This document shows, piece by piece, positions 48,246-57,341 of a stretch of 64,000 nucleotides of DNA. The notes under the pieces are model-generated. The model was not told the DNA's origin and made no database searches. It saw only the letters and a program-made list of their open reading frames with translations. Source of the DNA: Methylobacterium currus (GTDB lineage Bacteria > Pseudomonadota > Alphaproteobacteria > Rhizobiales > Beijerinckiaceae); assembly GCF_003058325.1 (NCBI RefSeq), contig NZ_CP028843.1, forward strand, positions 2,514,001 to 2,578,000, written 5' to 3'. The position numbers were made by a program, and so were the translations under genes. How positions within the stretch are numbered: the first letter of the stretch is position 1; every line of letters begins with the position of its first letter.

Positions 48246-49481
48246 CTAATCCGCTGCCAACTGACAGATCCGCCGCGTCACCCGCCACGAGGCCGCGAAG
48301 GCCGACACCGGCAAGAACTCGAACCGCGAGTGGAAGTTGTGGGCGCCGGTGAAGTAGTTCGGCGTCGGCAGGCCGCGGGCCGAGAGGGCCGCGCCGTCGG
48401 TGCCCCCGCGCATCGGGATCTGCTTCGGCGTGATGCCCTCAGCCTTCAGCGCGGCGAACAGGAGATCGACCGGCCGGCGGTCGTCGCCGAGGCTGTCGTG
48501 GATGTTGCCGTAGGTGTCGGTGATCCGGCACTCGACCCGGCCGGTCGGGTAGAGGGCGGCGATCTCCTCCGTCGCCGCGTGCAGGCGCGCCTTGCGGGCG
48601 GCGAAGCGGTCACGATCGAAGTCGCGGACCATCGCCTGCAGGCGGGCCTCGCCGGAATGGGCCTGGAGGCCGTTGAACCAGATGTAGCCCTCGCGCCCGT
48701 CCGTGTTCTCCGGCGTCTCGGCCCGGTCGAACCGGCTGATGAAGTCGTGCGCCATCAGGATCGGGTTCACCATCACGCCCTTGGCCGACATCGGATGGGC
48801 GCTCACGCCCGTGAACACGATCTCGGCGCCGGCCGCGTTGAAGGTCTCGATCACCACCTCGCCCAGCGCGCAGGCATCGATCGTGTAGGCGAAGTCACAC
48901 GCGAAGCGCGCGAGGTCGAGCGCCTTGGCGCCGCGCAGGCCGATCTCCTCGTCGGGCACGAAGGCGACCCAGATGTCGCCGTGCGGATCCTCCGGCGTCA
49001 GGGTCGCGAGCAGGGTCATCAGCACGGCGATCGCCGCCTTGTTGTCGGCCCCGAGCACGCTGGTCCCGTCGCCGACGATCACCTCCTCGCCGGCGTAAGG
49101 GGCGATCTCCGGATGCTCGGCGACCCGCAGCCAGATGTCCTGGTCGCGATTGAGGCAGAGATCCTGGCCGTCGAAGCGCAGCACCTGCGGGTGGATCTCG
49201 GCCGAAAGCCCGACATCGACGGTGTCGAGATGGGCGATGAAGCCGATCGGCGGGGCGCCGGGCCGGGTGCCGGCCTTGCGCGCCGTCAGGATCGCGCGCT
49301 CGTCGAGCACCACGTCGGACAGGCCGAGGTCGCGAAGCTCTCCGGCCAGCAATTCGGCGAGGGCGCGCTGGCCCGGCGTGCTCGGCAGGGTGGTGGCCCG
49401 GGCGTCGCTCTGGCTCGCCACCGCGAGGTAGCGGACGAAGCGCTCGACCAACTGGGCCCGGAGGCCGGTCTCGTCCACCAT
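48246..49481 (-). CDS. pepT: Tripeptide aminopeptidase, peptidase T
   Basis: 411 residues from the ATG at 49481. M20-family dizinc exopeptidase that removes the N-terminal residue of tripeptides. Metal ligands lie in FIAHLDTVD, LGADNKAA, VPDEEIG and TIDACALG, with a final His in GAHNFHSRFE; RGGTDGAALSARGLPTPN is family-specific. An ATG at 49499 that overlaps the GST stop is also possible, but AGGGG before 49481 favours the shorter form. It is cotranscribed with the GST gene. Confidence 0.94.
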   Translation of the reverse strand: MVDETGLRAQLVERFVRYLAVASQSDARATTLPSTPGQRALAELLAGELRDLGLSDVVLDERAILTARKAGTRPGAPPIGFIAHLDTVDVGLSAEIHPQVLRFDGQDLCLNRDQDIWLRVAEHPEIAPYAGEEVIVGDGTSVLGADNKAAIAVLMTLLATLTPEDPHGDIWVAFVPDEEIGLRGAKALDLARFACDFAYTIDACALGEVVIETFNAAGAEIVFTGVSAHPMSAKGVMVNPILMAHDFISRFDRAETPENTDGREGYIWFNGLQAHSGEARLQAMVRDFDRDRFAARKARLHAATEEIAALYPTGRVECRITDTYGNIHDSLGDDRRPVDLLFAALKAEGITPKQIPMRGGTDGAALSARGLPTPNYFTGAHNFHSRFEFLPVSAFAASWRVTRRICQLAAD

Positions 49482-49498
49482 GTCGTCGGATCCCCTCA

Positions 49499-50119
49499 TC
49501 AGCTCAGCGCCACGGAGAAGCCCCGCTGCACCGCGGGCCGTGCCATCAGCGCATCGTACCAGCGCTTCACGTTCGGGTAATCGGCGAGGTCGACCCGGTG
49601 CCGGGCGTGGCGCCAGGCCCAGGCCAGGATGGCGAAATCCGCGATCGAGAGGTCGCCGGCGACGAAGTCCCCCTCGGCCAGGCGCCTGTCGAGCACGCCG
49701 TAGAGCCGGCGCGTCTCCTTCTGGTAGCGCTCGAGCCCGTAGGCGCGGTCCGTCTCGTCGACCGTCAGGAAGTGGTGGACCTGGCCCGGCATCGGCCCGA
49801 AGCCGCCCATCTGCCACATCAGCCACTCCATCGCCTGGACCCGGCCGCGCCCGCTCGCCGGCAGGAAGCGCCCGGTCTTCTCGGCGAGGTAGACCAGGAT
49901 CGCACCGGATTCGAACACCGAGATCGGCGCCCCGTCGGGACCTTCCGAATCGACGATCGCCGGAATGCGGTTGTTCGGGCTGATGGCGAGGAAGTCCGGC
50001 TCGAACTGCCGCCCCTTGGTGATGTCCACCGGCTCGACCCGGTAGGTCAGCCCCATCTCCTCCAGCGCGACGCTGATCTTGCGGCCGTTCGGCGTGTCCC
50101 AGGCAAAGAGCTGGATCAT
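49499..50119 (-). CDS. Glutathione S-transferase, YfcG/YghU-like
   Basis: 206 residues. Thioredoxin-like N-terminal domain opening MIQLFAWDTPNGRKISVALE, with the nucleophile-contact Thr/Asn of the Nu-class type (TPNGRK), then PNNRIPAIVDSEGP (cis-Pro) and FESGAILVYLAEKTG for the glutathione carboxylate. All-helical C-terminal domain follows. It probably has disulfide-bond reductase or glutathione transferase activity. It ends one base into the possible upstream pepT start. Confidence 0.93.
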   Translation of the reverse strand: MIQLFAWDTPNGRKISVALEEMGLTYRVEPVDITKGRQFEPDFLAISPNNRIPAIVDSEGPDGAPISVFESGAILVYLAEKTGRFLPASGRGRVQAMEWLMWQMGGFGPMPGQVHHFLTVDETDRAYGLERYQKETRRLYGVLDRRLAEGDFVAGDLSIADFAILAWAWRHARHRVDLADYPNVKRWYDALMARPAVQRGFSVALS

Positions 50120-50254
50120 CCTGCGCTTCTCCGATGCGGGCGGGAAAGTAGAGCGGTTCGGGTGCGGAGTCGCGCCGGTTCTGCGGGGAACGGGTCACGG
50201 CTGGTCCGCTCCCAGGACATGCGGGGCTGGTCGGCAAGGAGGGGCGCGGAACCT

Positions 50255-50460
50255 CTCCTCTCCCCGCGGGCGGGGAGGGGCCTGAGCTCCGATCGGGGCT
50301 CAGGAAGCCCGCAGGGCGAGGGTGAGGGGGTGTTTCCGGAGAAGCCTCACGCGTCGAGACCCCCTCACCCTCGCACCGGCTTCGACTGCGCTCACTTCGT
50401 CCCCGACAAGGGGGGTGAAGTCCTCTCCCCGCCCGCGGGGAGAGGGGGAGCCCGCGCCTC
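50255..50460. repeat. GC-rich palindromic repeat at the 3' end of the RND gene
   Basis: Contains the perfect 15-base inverted pair GCGAGGGTGAGGGGG (50316-50330) and CCCCCTCACCCTCGC (50360-50374), flanked on both sides by CTCTCCCCGC/GCGGGGAG palindromes (about 50260-50280 and 50422-50445). It occupies the gap between the GST and RND genes and runs into the RND coding sequence, whose last roughly 20 codons are read from it. Related to the shorter elements at 15825, 18170 and 31656. Confidence 0.7.
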
Positions 50461-53400
50461 GTCTTCGTCGGACGGCCCCGAACCTCCGAACGGCCAGCGC
50501 AGCCGCGCCACGTACGGGTACAGGGCCGGCAGCACCACCAGCGTCAGCAGCGTCGCCGTGACGAGCCCGCCGATGACCACGGTGGCGAGCGGGCGCTGCA
50601 CCTCGGCGCCGGCGCTGGTCGAGAGCGCCATCGGCAGGAAGCCGAGCGTCGCCACGAGGGCCGTCGTCATGACCGGGCGCAGGCGGCGCTCCGCCGCCTC
50701 GGTCGCGGCCTCGCGCGGGGAGAGGCCGGCGCGTTCGAGGTCGCGCAGGGTGCTCATCAGCACCACGCCGTTCAGCACCGCGATGCCGAAGGTGGCGATG
50801 AAGCCGATCGCCGCCGAGACCGAGAACGGCAGGCCGCGGGCATAGAGCGCCAGGATGCCCCCGGTCGCCGCCACCGGCACGTTGAGGAAGATCAGGCCCG
50901 CCACCCGGATGTCGGAGAACAGCACCACCAGCAGCACCAGGATCGCCGCGAGCGCCGCCGGCACCACCACGGCGAGCCGGGCGGTCGCCTCCTGCAGGTT
51001 CTGGAACTGGCCGCTCCAGACCAGCGAGTAGCGCGGCGGCAGGCTCACCTGCGCCTTCACGGCTCCTTGCGCGTCAATGACGAAGCTCTGCACGTCGCGT
51101 CCGCGCACGTTGGCCTGGACCGAGATGCGGCGCTGCAGCCGCTCGCGGCTGATCTGGGCCGGGCCGGTCGCGACCTCGACCGAGGCGACGAGGGAGAGCG
51201 GCACGGTGGTCTTGCCCCGCCCCACCGGCAGGGCGCGCACCCGCTCGAGATCGGCGCGGTCGGGACCGGAGAGCCGCACCACGATGTCGGTGATGGCGTT
51301 GTCGTCGCGGTAGACCGAGCCCGAAGGCCGGCCGCCGATCGCCTCGACGACGTCGAGGACGTCGCTGGCGCTGACCCCGTAGCGGGAGGCCGCCGCCCGG
51401 TCGACCCGGATCGACAGGGCCGGCATGCCGGCCTGGGCCTCGGCCTTCACGTCGCTCGCGCCCGGCACGCCGGAGACCGCCCGCACGATGGCATCGGCCT
51501 TGTCCTTCAGGACGGCGAGGTCGTCGCCGTAGAGGCTGATCGCCACGTCGCCGCGCACGCCTTCCAGCAGGTCGTCCATGCGCATCTGGATCGGCTGCGA
51601 GAACGCGTAGGCGACGCCCGGCACCTCCTGGCGCAGGCGCTCGCCGAACGCCGCGACGAGGCCGTCCTGCGTCTGGGCGGTGGTCCAGGTCTTGGGCTCG
51701 GCGAGCGTGACGAAGCTGTCGGTCGATTCGACGCCCATCGGGTCGGTCGGGATCTCGGCGCTGCCGGTGAGCGAGACCACCCGCTTGACCTCCGGGAACG
51801 ACTTCAGCACCGCCTCGATCCGCCGCATCGTCTTGAGCGAGGCGTCGAGGTTGATGCCCGGCAGCTTCTCCGATGTGACGACGACCGAGCCCTCGGAGAG
51901 CTTCGGCAGGAACTCGCCGCCGAGCCGGGTGGCGAGGACACAGCTGCCGGCAAACAGCGCCAGCGTGACGAGGACCGTGGTCCCGGCCCGCCGCTCGGCG
52001 ACGAGCAGGACGGGCGTGTAGACGCGCCGCATCCCGTGGACGAGGCGGGTCTCGCGCTCGCCGATCCCGCGCCCCGACAGGACCAGGGCGGCGAGCGCCG
52101 GCATCAGGGTCAGGGTGAGGAGGAGCGAGCCGGCCAGCGCCAGGATCACGGTGAGCGCCATCGGCCGGAACATCTTGCCGGCCACGCCCTCCAGCGCCAG
52201 CACCGGCAGGTAGACCAGGATGATGATCGCCACCGCGACCATCACGGGCTTCGCCACATCCGCCGCGGCGTCGCGGATGACGGCGTGGGCCGGGCGCTCC
52301 GGGTGCTCGCCGCGGGCGCGCAGGATGGTCTCGATCATCACCACCGCGCCGTCGACGATGAGGCCGAAATCGATGGCCCCTAAGCTCATCAGGTTGCCCG
52401 ACAGGCCGAGAACCCGCATGCCCGCGAAGGCGAGCAGCATCGAGAGCGGGATCGCGGCCGCCACCACCAGCCCGGCCCGCAGGTTGCCCAGCAGCAGGAG
52501 CAGCACCACGATCACCAGCACCGCCCCCTCGACGAGGTTGTGCGCCACGGTACGGATCGTGCGCTCGACCAGTGCGGAGCGGTCGTAATAGGGCACGATC
52601 GCGATGCCGGGGGGCAGGAGCGGGCGCAGCTCCTCGATCGTCGCCTTCACCCGCTCGACGACGGCGCTGGCATTCTCGCCCTGCTGCATCATGGCGATGC
52701 CGACCACCGTCTCGCCGGCGGCGTCGCGGCTCACCGCCCCGAGGCGGACCTTCGGCGCCTCCACCACCTCGCCGAGGCTCGCGACCGTCACCGGCACGCC
52801 GCCGGGATTGGTCGCCACCACGATCCGGGCGATGTCCTCCGGGCCCGTCGCCAGCCCGAGGCCGCGGATCACCTCCTGCTGGTCGTTGTGCTCGAGATAC
52901 GCGCCGCCCCGGGCGAGGTTGTTCTCGGACAGCGCCGTGTAGACCTGGCCGAGCGTCACCCCATAGCGCTGCAGGCTCTCGGCCGAGACCCGGACCTCGT
53001 AGGTCGGCAGCTGGCCGCCATAGATGTTCACGTCGGCGATGCCGGGGGTGAGCTTGAGCCGCGGCGCGATCGTCCATTGCAGGAGGCGCTTGAGCTCCAT
53101 CGGCGAGGTGGCCGGCCCGCGCAGCTCGAACTGGTAGATCTCGCCGAGGCCCGTCGCCATCGGCCCCATCTGCGGGTCGCCGATGCCGGCGGGCATCATC
53201 GCCTTGGCCTGGGGCAGGCGCTGGAACACCTGGGCCCTTGCCTCGGTGACCGGCATCGCCTCGTCGAAGGTGACGTAGACCGCCGAGACGCCGAAGCGCG
53301 AGGTCGAGCGGATGCCGGCGAGTCCCGGCGCACCCGCCATCGCGCTCTCCACGGGGAAGCTCACCAGGCGCTCGACCTCGAGCGGCCCGAGCCCGGGCGA

Positions 53401-53553
53401 GAGCGTCAGGATCATCACCTGCTTGGGCGAGATGTCCGGCACCGCGTCGATCGACAGGCCGCGCAGGTTGACGAGGCCGCCGGCGGCCGCCGCCAGCGCC
53501 ACCGCCAGCACGAGCCAGCGGCGGCGGATCAGGAGGGCGAACCAGGCCGTCAT
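50392..53553 (-). CDS. Heavy-metal RND efflux pump, CzcA/CusA family
   Basis: 1053 residues from the ATG at 53553. Inner-membrane proton antiporter of a tripartite efflux system. HME-type signatures: VPDISPKQVMILTLSPGLGP near the start, GAIDFGLIVDGAVVMIE in helix 4 with the proton-relay Asp, and the duplicated 6+6 helix layout with two large periplasmic loops. Metal cannot be told apart safely; CusA's key Met triad was not verified. The last about 26 residues, after WPFGGSGP, come from the intergenic repeat. Adaptor gene 7 bases upstream; two-component system divergent beyond it. No outer-membrane channel gene is present. Confidence 0.94.
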   Translation of the reverse strand: MTAWFALLIRRRWLVLAVALAAAAGGLVNLRGLSIDAVPDISPKQVMILTLSPGLGPLEVERLVSFPVESAMAGAPGLAGIRSTSRFGVSAVYVTFDEAMPVTEARAQVFQRLPQAKAMMPAGIGDPQMGPMATGLGEIYQFELRGPATSPMELKRLLQWTIAPRLKLTPGIADVNIYGGQLPTYEVRVSAESLQRYGVTLGQVYTALSENNLARGGAYLEHNDQQEVIRGLGLATGPEDIARIVVATNPGGVPVTVASLGEVVEAPKVRLGAVSRDAAGETVVGIAMMQQGENASAVVERVKATIEELRPLLPPGIAIVPYYDRSALVERTIRTVAHNLVEGAVLVIVVLLLLLGNLRAGLVVAAAIPLSMLLAFAGMRVLGLSGNLMSLGAIDFGLIVDGAVVMIETILRARGEHPERPAHAVIRDAAADVAKPVMVAVAIIILVYLPVLALEGVAGKMFRPMALTVILALAGSLLLTLTLMPALAALVLSGRGIGERETRLVHGMRRVYTPVLLVAERRAGTTVLVTLALFAGSCVLATRLGGEFLPKLSEGSVVVTSEKLPGINLDASLKTMRRIEAVLKSFPEVKRVVSLTGSAEIPTDPMGVESTDSFVTLAEPKTWTTAQTQDGLVAAFGERLRQEVPGVAYAFSQPIQMRMDDLLEGVRGDVAISLYGDDLAVLKDKADAIVRAVSGVPGASDVKAEAQAGMPALSIRVDRAAASRYGVSASDVLDVVEAIGGRPSGSVYRDDNAITDIVVRLSGPDRADLERVRALPVGRGKTTVPLSLVASVEVATGPAQISRERLQRRISVQANVRGRDVQSFVIDAQGAVKAQVSLPPRYSLVWSGQFQNLQEATARLAVVVPAALAAILVLLVVLFSDIRVAGLIFLNVPVAATGGILALYARGLPFSVSAAIGFIATFGIAVLNGVVLMSTLRDLERAGLSPREAATEAAERRLRPVMTTALVATLGFLPMALSTSAGAEVQRPLATVVIGGLVTATLLTLVVLPALYPYVARLRWPFGGSGPSDEDEARAPPLPAGGERTSPPLSGTK

Positions 53554-53560
53554 GACACCC

Positions 53561-54949
53561 TCAATCCGTCGCGCCGAGGAGGCTGCGCAGCAGGATCGCC
53601 TTGAGGCCGAAGCTGCCTTGCGTCGCCACCGTCTCGCCGGGCGCAACCCCCTCCGTCACCTCGACCCAGTCGGCCCGCTGCACCCCGAGGGTGAGGATCC
53701 GCTTCTCGAACCGGTCGTCGGCCGTGCGCACGAAGGCCACCGGTCCGTCCTCGGTCTGCTGCACGGCGCTAGCCGGGAGCGTCGTGCCCTCGCGCCCGAG
53801 ATCGGCGGAGATCTCCACAGAGACGAACATGTTGGCGCGCAAGGAGCCCTTCGGGTTGGCGACCTCGATGCGGGCCGGAGCGGTGTTGGTGGCGGGATCG
53901 ATCGCGGCGTTGACCGAGCGGACCCGGCCCTCGAAGGTGGGGTGGTCGGGCACCGGCGCCCGGATGGTGGCGGCATCGCCCGCCTTCACCGCCGCGATGT
54001 CGCGGCCATAGAGGTTCGCCAGCACCTGGATCCGGGACGGATCGGCCACCGTGAAGGCATCGCGACTGGTATCGACCACCTCGCCGAGGGTGATTCCGCT
54101 CGCCGTCACCACGCCGTCGATCGGCGACACGATGGCGCTGGTCCCGGCCGGCGCCCCGGGCTCGGGGGCGAGGCGGGCGTACTGTGCCGCGTAGAGGTCG
54201 ACCCTGGCCGTCGCCGCCAGCGTCGCGGCATGCGCCTTGGCGAGATCGACCTGGCGGCGATCGACCTCGGCCTGGGCCACGCCCATCACCTTCAAGAGAT
54301 CCTGGCCGCGCTTCAGGTTGAGCTCGGCGACCCGCTCGGTGGCCTGCGCCTCGGCGAGGGAGGCTTGCGCTTCCGCCAGGCCGTTGCGCGCATCGAGAAG
54401 TCCTGCGGCATCGAGGGTGGCGAGGGTCTGGCCGGCCCGCACGGGATCGCCCGGCTGCACCGCGAGGGTGAGCACGCGGCCCGCGGTGCGGGGCTTCAGG
54501 TGGGTGACGCGGCGCTCGTCGAAGGCGATCGTGCCCGGCGCCCGCACCGGCAGGACGATCCGGCGGGTCTCGGCCGCGCCGAAGGCGAGGCCGATGCGCG
54601 TCTGGCCGGCGGCGTCGAGCGTGACGAGGTTCGGATCGGCCGGGGCCGGGCTCTCGTCCGCCGGGGCGGGTGCCGGCGCGGCCAGGCCGAGCCTGGCGAG
54701 GACGGGCGCGATGGCTGTCTCGGCGGCGTCGCGGTAGAACCAGCCGCCACCGGCCAGCGCCAGCACCGCGGCCAGAAGGACGAGGCCGCGCCACGGCGGC
54801 GGCCCGCCCGGGCGCGACGGCCGCACGGGCGGAGCCCCGTCCACCCGTTGCCCAAGGCACGGCTCGCTTTTCTCGGCAACGCGCGCGACGGTCTCGACGG
54901 CCAGGAGCACGACCTCTTTCACCCTGCCAGATTGGAGTCGTTCCAACAC
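53561..54949 (-). CDS. Efflux RND periplasmic adaptor (CzcB/CusB-like)
   Basis: Up to 462 residues. One membrane helix at about 55-70 (LVLLAAVLALAGGGWF), a lipoyl half-motif (GRVLTLAVQPGDPVRAGQTL), a coiled-coil hairpin rich in Ala/Glu (about 195-245), the second lipoyl half (IVSPIDGVVTASGITLGEVV) and a beta-barrel to membrane-proximal domain. It links the RND pump to an outer-membrane channel. The start is uncertain: GTG at 54949 or GTG at 54922. The N-terminal 50 residues are cytoplasmic and Arg/Pro-rich. Confidence 0.9.
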   Translation of the reverse strand: MLERLQSGRVKEVVLLAVETVARVAEKSEPCLGQRVDGAPPVRPSRPGGPPPWRGLVLLAAVLALAGGGWFYRDAAETAIAPVLARLGLAAPAPAPADESPAPADPNLVTLDAAGQTRIGLAFGAAETRRIVLPVRAPGTIAFDERRVTHLKPRTAGRVLTLAVQPGDPVRAGQTLATLDAAGLLDARNGLAEAQASLAEAQATERVAELNLKRGQDLLKVMGVAQAEVDRRQVDLAKAHAATLAATARVDLYAAQYARLAPEPGAPAGTSAIVSPIDGVVTASGITLGEVVDTSRDAFTVADPSRIQVLANLYGRDIAAVKAGDAATIRAPVPDHPTFEGRVRSVNAAIDPATNTAPARIEVANPKGSLRANMFVSVEISADLGREGTTLPASAVQQTEDGPVAFVRTADDRFEKRILTLGVQRADWVEVTEGVAPGETVATQGSFGLKAILLRSLLGATD

Positions 54950-55060
54950 CTATGCGCGGGTCGGGGCACCGCCATTAAATTCGCGTTCATCCTGCTGTTT
55001 CCGCAGGGACGGGGAGCGCGATCCGGGCCAAAAGCCCGTTCGTCAGGCAGAGGGAGAGAC

Positions 55061-55738
55061 GTGGCGAAGCTGCTGCTGATCGAGGACGACGCCGCAACGG
55101 CGGAGGAGATCCTGGGTGACCTCAGCGGGCGCGGACACGCGGTCGCCTGGGCGGCGACCGGGCCGGAAGGGGCGGAACGGGCGCGGGGGGAGGCCTGGGA
55201 CGCGATCGTCCTCGACCGGATGCTGCCGGGGCTGGACGGCCTGACGCTGCTGCAATCCTTGCGCGGCGCCGGGGACCGCACGCCGGCCCTGGTGCTCTCG
55301 GCCCTCGCCGACGTCGACGAGCGCATCCGCGGGTTGCGGGCGGGAGGCGACGACTACCTCGCCAAGCCGTTCGTGCTGGCCGAGCTCGCCGCGCGGATCG
55401 AGGCGCTGCTGCGCCGCCCGGCCGATACCCGCGAGACGATCCTGCGCGTCGGCAGCCTGGAGATCGATCTGATCGCCGGAACCGGCCGGCGCGGCAGCCG
55501 CGACCTCGACCTGCTGCCGCGGGAACTCACCCTGCTCGAATACCTGATGCGCCGCCCCGGCCAGGTGGTCACCCGGGCGCTGCTGTTCGAGGAGGTGTGG
55601 AACTACCGCTTCACCCCGAGATCGAACCTCATCGACGTGCATCTCGGCCGCTTGCGCCGCAAGCTCGAGGCGGCCGGCGAGCCGCCGGTGATCCACAGCG
55701 TGCGCGGCGTCGGCTTCACGCTGATCCCCGATGACTGA
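55061..55738 (+). CDS. OmpR/PhoB-family response regulator
   Basis: 225 residues from a GTG at 55061 with AGGGAGA just before it. Receiver domain with acidic pocket ED at 8-9, phosphoacceptor D52 and K102, then a winged-helix DNA-binding domain (LPRELTLLEYLMRRPGQVVTR to the end). It is divergent from the RND efflux genes and 24 bases before its kinase gene, so it most likely controls metal efflux in the manner of CzcR/CusR. The 111-base gap to the adaptor gene should contain its operator. Confidence 0.94.
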   Translation: MAKLLLIEDDAATAEEILGDLSGRGHAVAWAATGPEGAERARGEAWDAIVLDRMLPGLDGLTLLQSLRGAGDRTPALVLSALADVDERIRGLRAGGDDYLAKPFVLAELAARIEALLRRPADTRETILRVGSLEIDLIAGTGRRGSRDLDLLPRELTLLEYLMRRPGQVVTRALLFEEVWNYRFTPRSNLIDVHLGRLRRKLEAAGEPPVIHSVRGVGFTLIPDD

Positions 55739-55773
55739 CCTGCCCGATGACCGGTCTGCCCGATGACTGACCT
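55727..55773. repeat. 16-base tandem repeat, three copies, at the regulator-kinase junction
   Basis: The unit CCCGATGACTGACCTG occurs at 55727, 55743 (with three changes: CCGGT for CTGAC) and 55759. The first copy contains the regulator's stop codon, the third the kinase start codon. Since 16 is not a multiple of three, the ATG in each unit is in a different frame; only the third (55763) opens the kinase. Confidence 0.85.
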
Positions 55774-57151
55774 TCTCCGCTCCACCACCTTCCGCTGGGC
55801 GCTCGGCATCGCCCTGTGGTCGGCGCTGCTGGCGCTGGCGATGTTCGGCTTCGTCTACTGGCAGACGGCGGCGTTCCTGCGGGAGGAGTTGGCCGAGACG
55901 CTGCGGCTCGAGGTGCGGGCCGCCGCCGAGGACCCGGCCGGTACGGCAGGCCGGGTCGAGACCTGGATCGCCATGGACCGTCACGCCACCCATTACGGCG
56001 GGGTGTACGGCCCGGGCGGGGTGCGGCGGGCCGGCAACCTCGTCGCCCTGCCGTCGGGCCTCGCCCGCGACGGCGACGCGACCCGGGTCGGCGCGACGAT
56101 CGAGACGACGGACGGGCCGATCGCCGACGAGATCTGGGCCACCGCCCTGGCGCTGCCCGACGGCGGCACGGTGGTGATCGGCCACGACACCGACGAGACC
56201 GACCGGGTACGGGCGACGATCCTGCGGGCGACGGGCCTCGGACTGGTGCCGGCCCTCGCGCTGTCGGGCCTCGGCGGCCTCGTGCTGGCGAGCCGCGCGA
56301 GACGGCGCCTCGCCGCCACCGAGGCGGCGCTGGCCGAGCTGCGGCGCGGCGACCTGCGCCGGCGCCTGCCGGTCGGGACGAGGGACGACGAGTTCGACCG
56401 TCTCGCCCGCGACGTCAACCGGATGCTCGACGAGATCGAGCGCCTGATGGAGGAGGTCCGCAGCGTCGGCGACGCGGTGGCGCACGACCTGCGCACGCCG
56501 CTGACCCGGCTGAGGGCGCGCCTGGAGCGCAGCCGCGATCAGGCCGAGAGCGTCGAGGAGTTCCGCGAGGCGATCGATCAGGGCCTCGCCTGGATCGACC
56601 AGACCCTCGCGATGGTCACCGCCGTGCTGCGCATCGGCGAGATCGAGCACGGGCGCCGCTCCGCCGGCTTCGCACCCTTCGACCTCGCCACCGTGGTCCG
56701 CGAGGCGGCGGAGCTGTTCGAGCCGCTGGCCGAGGATGGCGGCATCTCGCTCGCGGTCGCGATCGCCGGCGAGCCTCCACCGGTGCGGGGCGACCGCGAC
56801 CTCGTGTTCGAGGCGCTGGCAAACCTGATCGACAACGCGGTGAAGTTCACGCCCTCCGGCGGGACGGTGCGGGTCGGCCTCGCGGAGACCGGACGCGGCG
56901 CGCTCGTCACCGTCGAGGATACCGGACCGGGCATCCCGGCGTCCGAGCGCGAACGGGTCTTCCGCCGCTTCTACCGTGCCGAGCGCGCCCGCAGGACCCC
57001 GGGCCACGGGCTCGGCCTCGGTCTGGTCGCGGCGATCGCCGGGCTGCACGGTTTCCCGGTCGAGGTGGGAGAGGCGCAGGGCGGCGGCGCCCGCTTCGCG
57101 ATGCTGTGCCCGCGGGAGACGATGACGCGGGTGGGCCGGGTGTCCGCCTGA
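55763..57151 (+). CDS. Sensor histidine kinase, likely metal-responsive
   Basis: 462 residues. Helix at about 12-33, a periplasmic loop (34-150) with several His residues (RHATHYGG), second helix at about 152-177, HAMP (178-230), HisKA with H241 in AVAHDLRTPLTRL, and HATPase with ANLIDNAVKFTPSGG and GHGLGLGLVAAIAG. It pairs with the regulator directly before it. Signal presumably the metal handled by the divergent pump; inferred from position. Confidence 0.93.
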   Translation: MTDLLRSTTFRWALGIALWSALLALAMFGFVYWQTAAFLREELAETLRLEVRAAAEDPAGTAGRVETWIAMDRHATHYGGVYGPGGVRRAGNLVALPSGLARDGDATRVGATIETTDGPIADEIWATALALPDGGTVVIGHDTDETDRVRATILRATGLGLVPALALSGLGGLVLASRARRRLAATEAALAELRRGDLRRRLPVGTRDDEFDRLARDVNRMLDEIERLMEEVRSVGDAVAHDLRTPLTRLRARLERSRDQAESVEEFREAIDQGLAWIDQTLAMVTAVLRIGEIEHGRRSAGFAPFDLATVVREAAELFEPLAEDGGISLAVAIAGEPPPVRGDRDLVFEALANLIDNAVKFTPSGGTVRVGLAETGRGALVTVEDTGPGIPASERERVFRRFYRAERARRTPGHGLGLGLVAAIAGLHGFPVEVGEAQGGGARFAMLCPRETMTRVGRVSA

Positions 57152-57156
57152 GCAGA

Positions 57157-57187
57157 TGTCGCAAAAGTGGTTGCCGGTTTCGCGACA
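57157..57187. repeat. Hairpin downstream of the sensor kinase
   Basis: TGTCGCAAAA (57157-57166) pairs with TTTCGCGACA (57178-57187) with one mismatch and an 11-base loop. The sequence resembles the short intergenic elements containing AAAAGTGG-TTGCCGG seen in Rhizobiales genomes, from memory only. It lies 6 bases after the kinase stop, in the right place for a 3'-end structure. The rest of 57152-57341 shows no gene. Confidence 0.4.
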
Positions 57188-57341
57188 GAGAACTGCGGCA
57201 CGACGAGAACCTGAGCGGACGAAGCGTTGGCCTGCCAACGCACGTCTGCTTGGACGGCAGCGGCCGTCCGGAGCGCCGCGCGTCGCATCCCGGCATCGGT
57301 GAGGCGCGCAGCGTCGCCGCCCGCCTCACGCGACGCATCGA

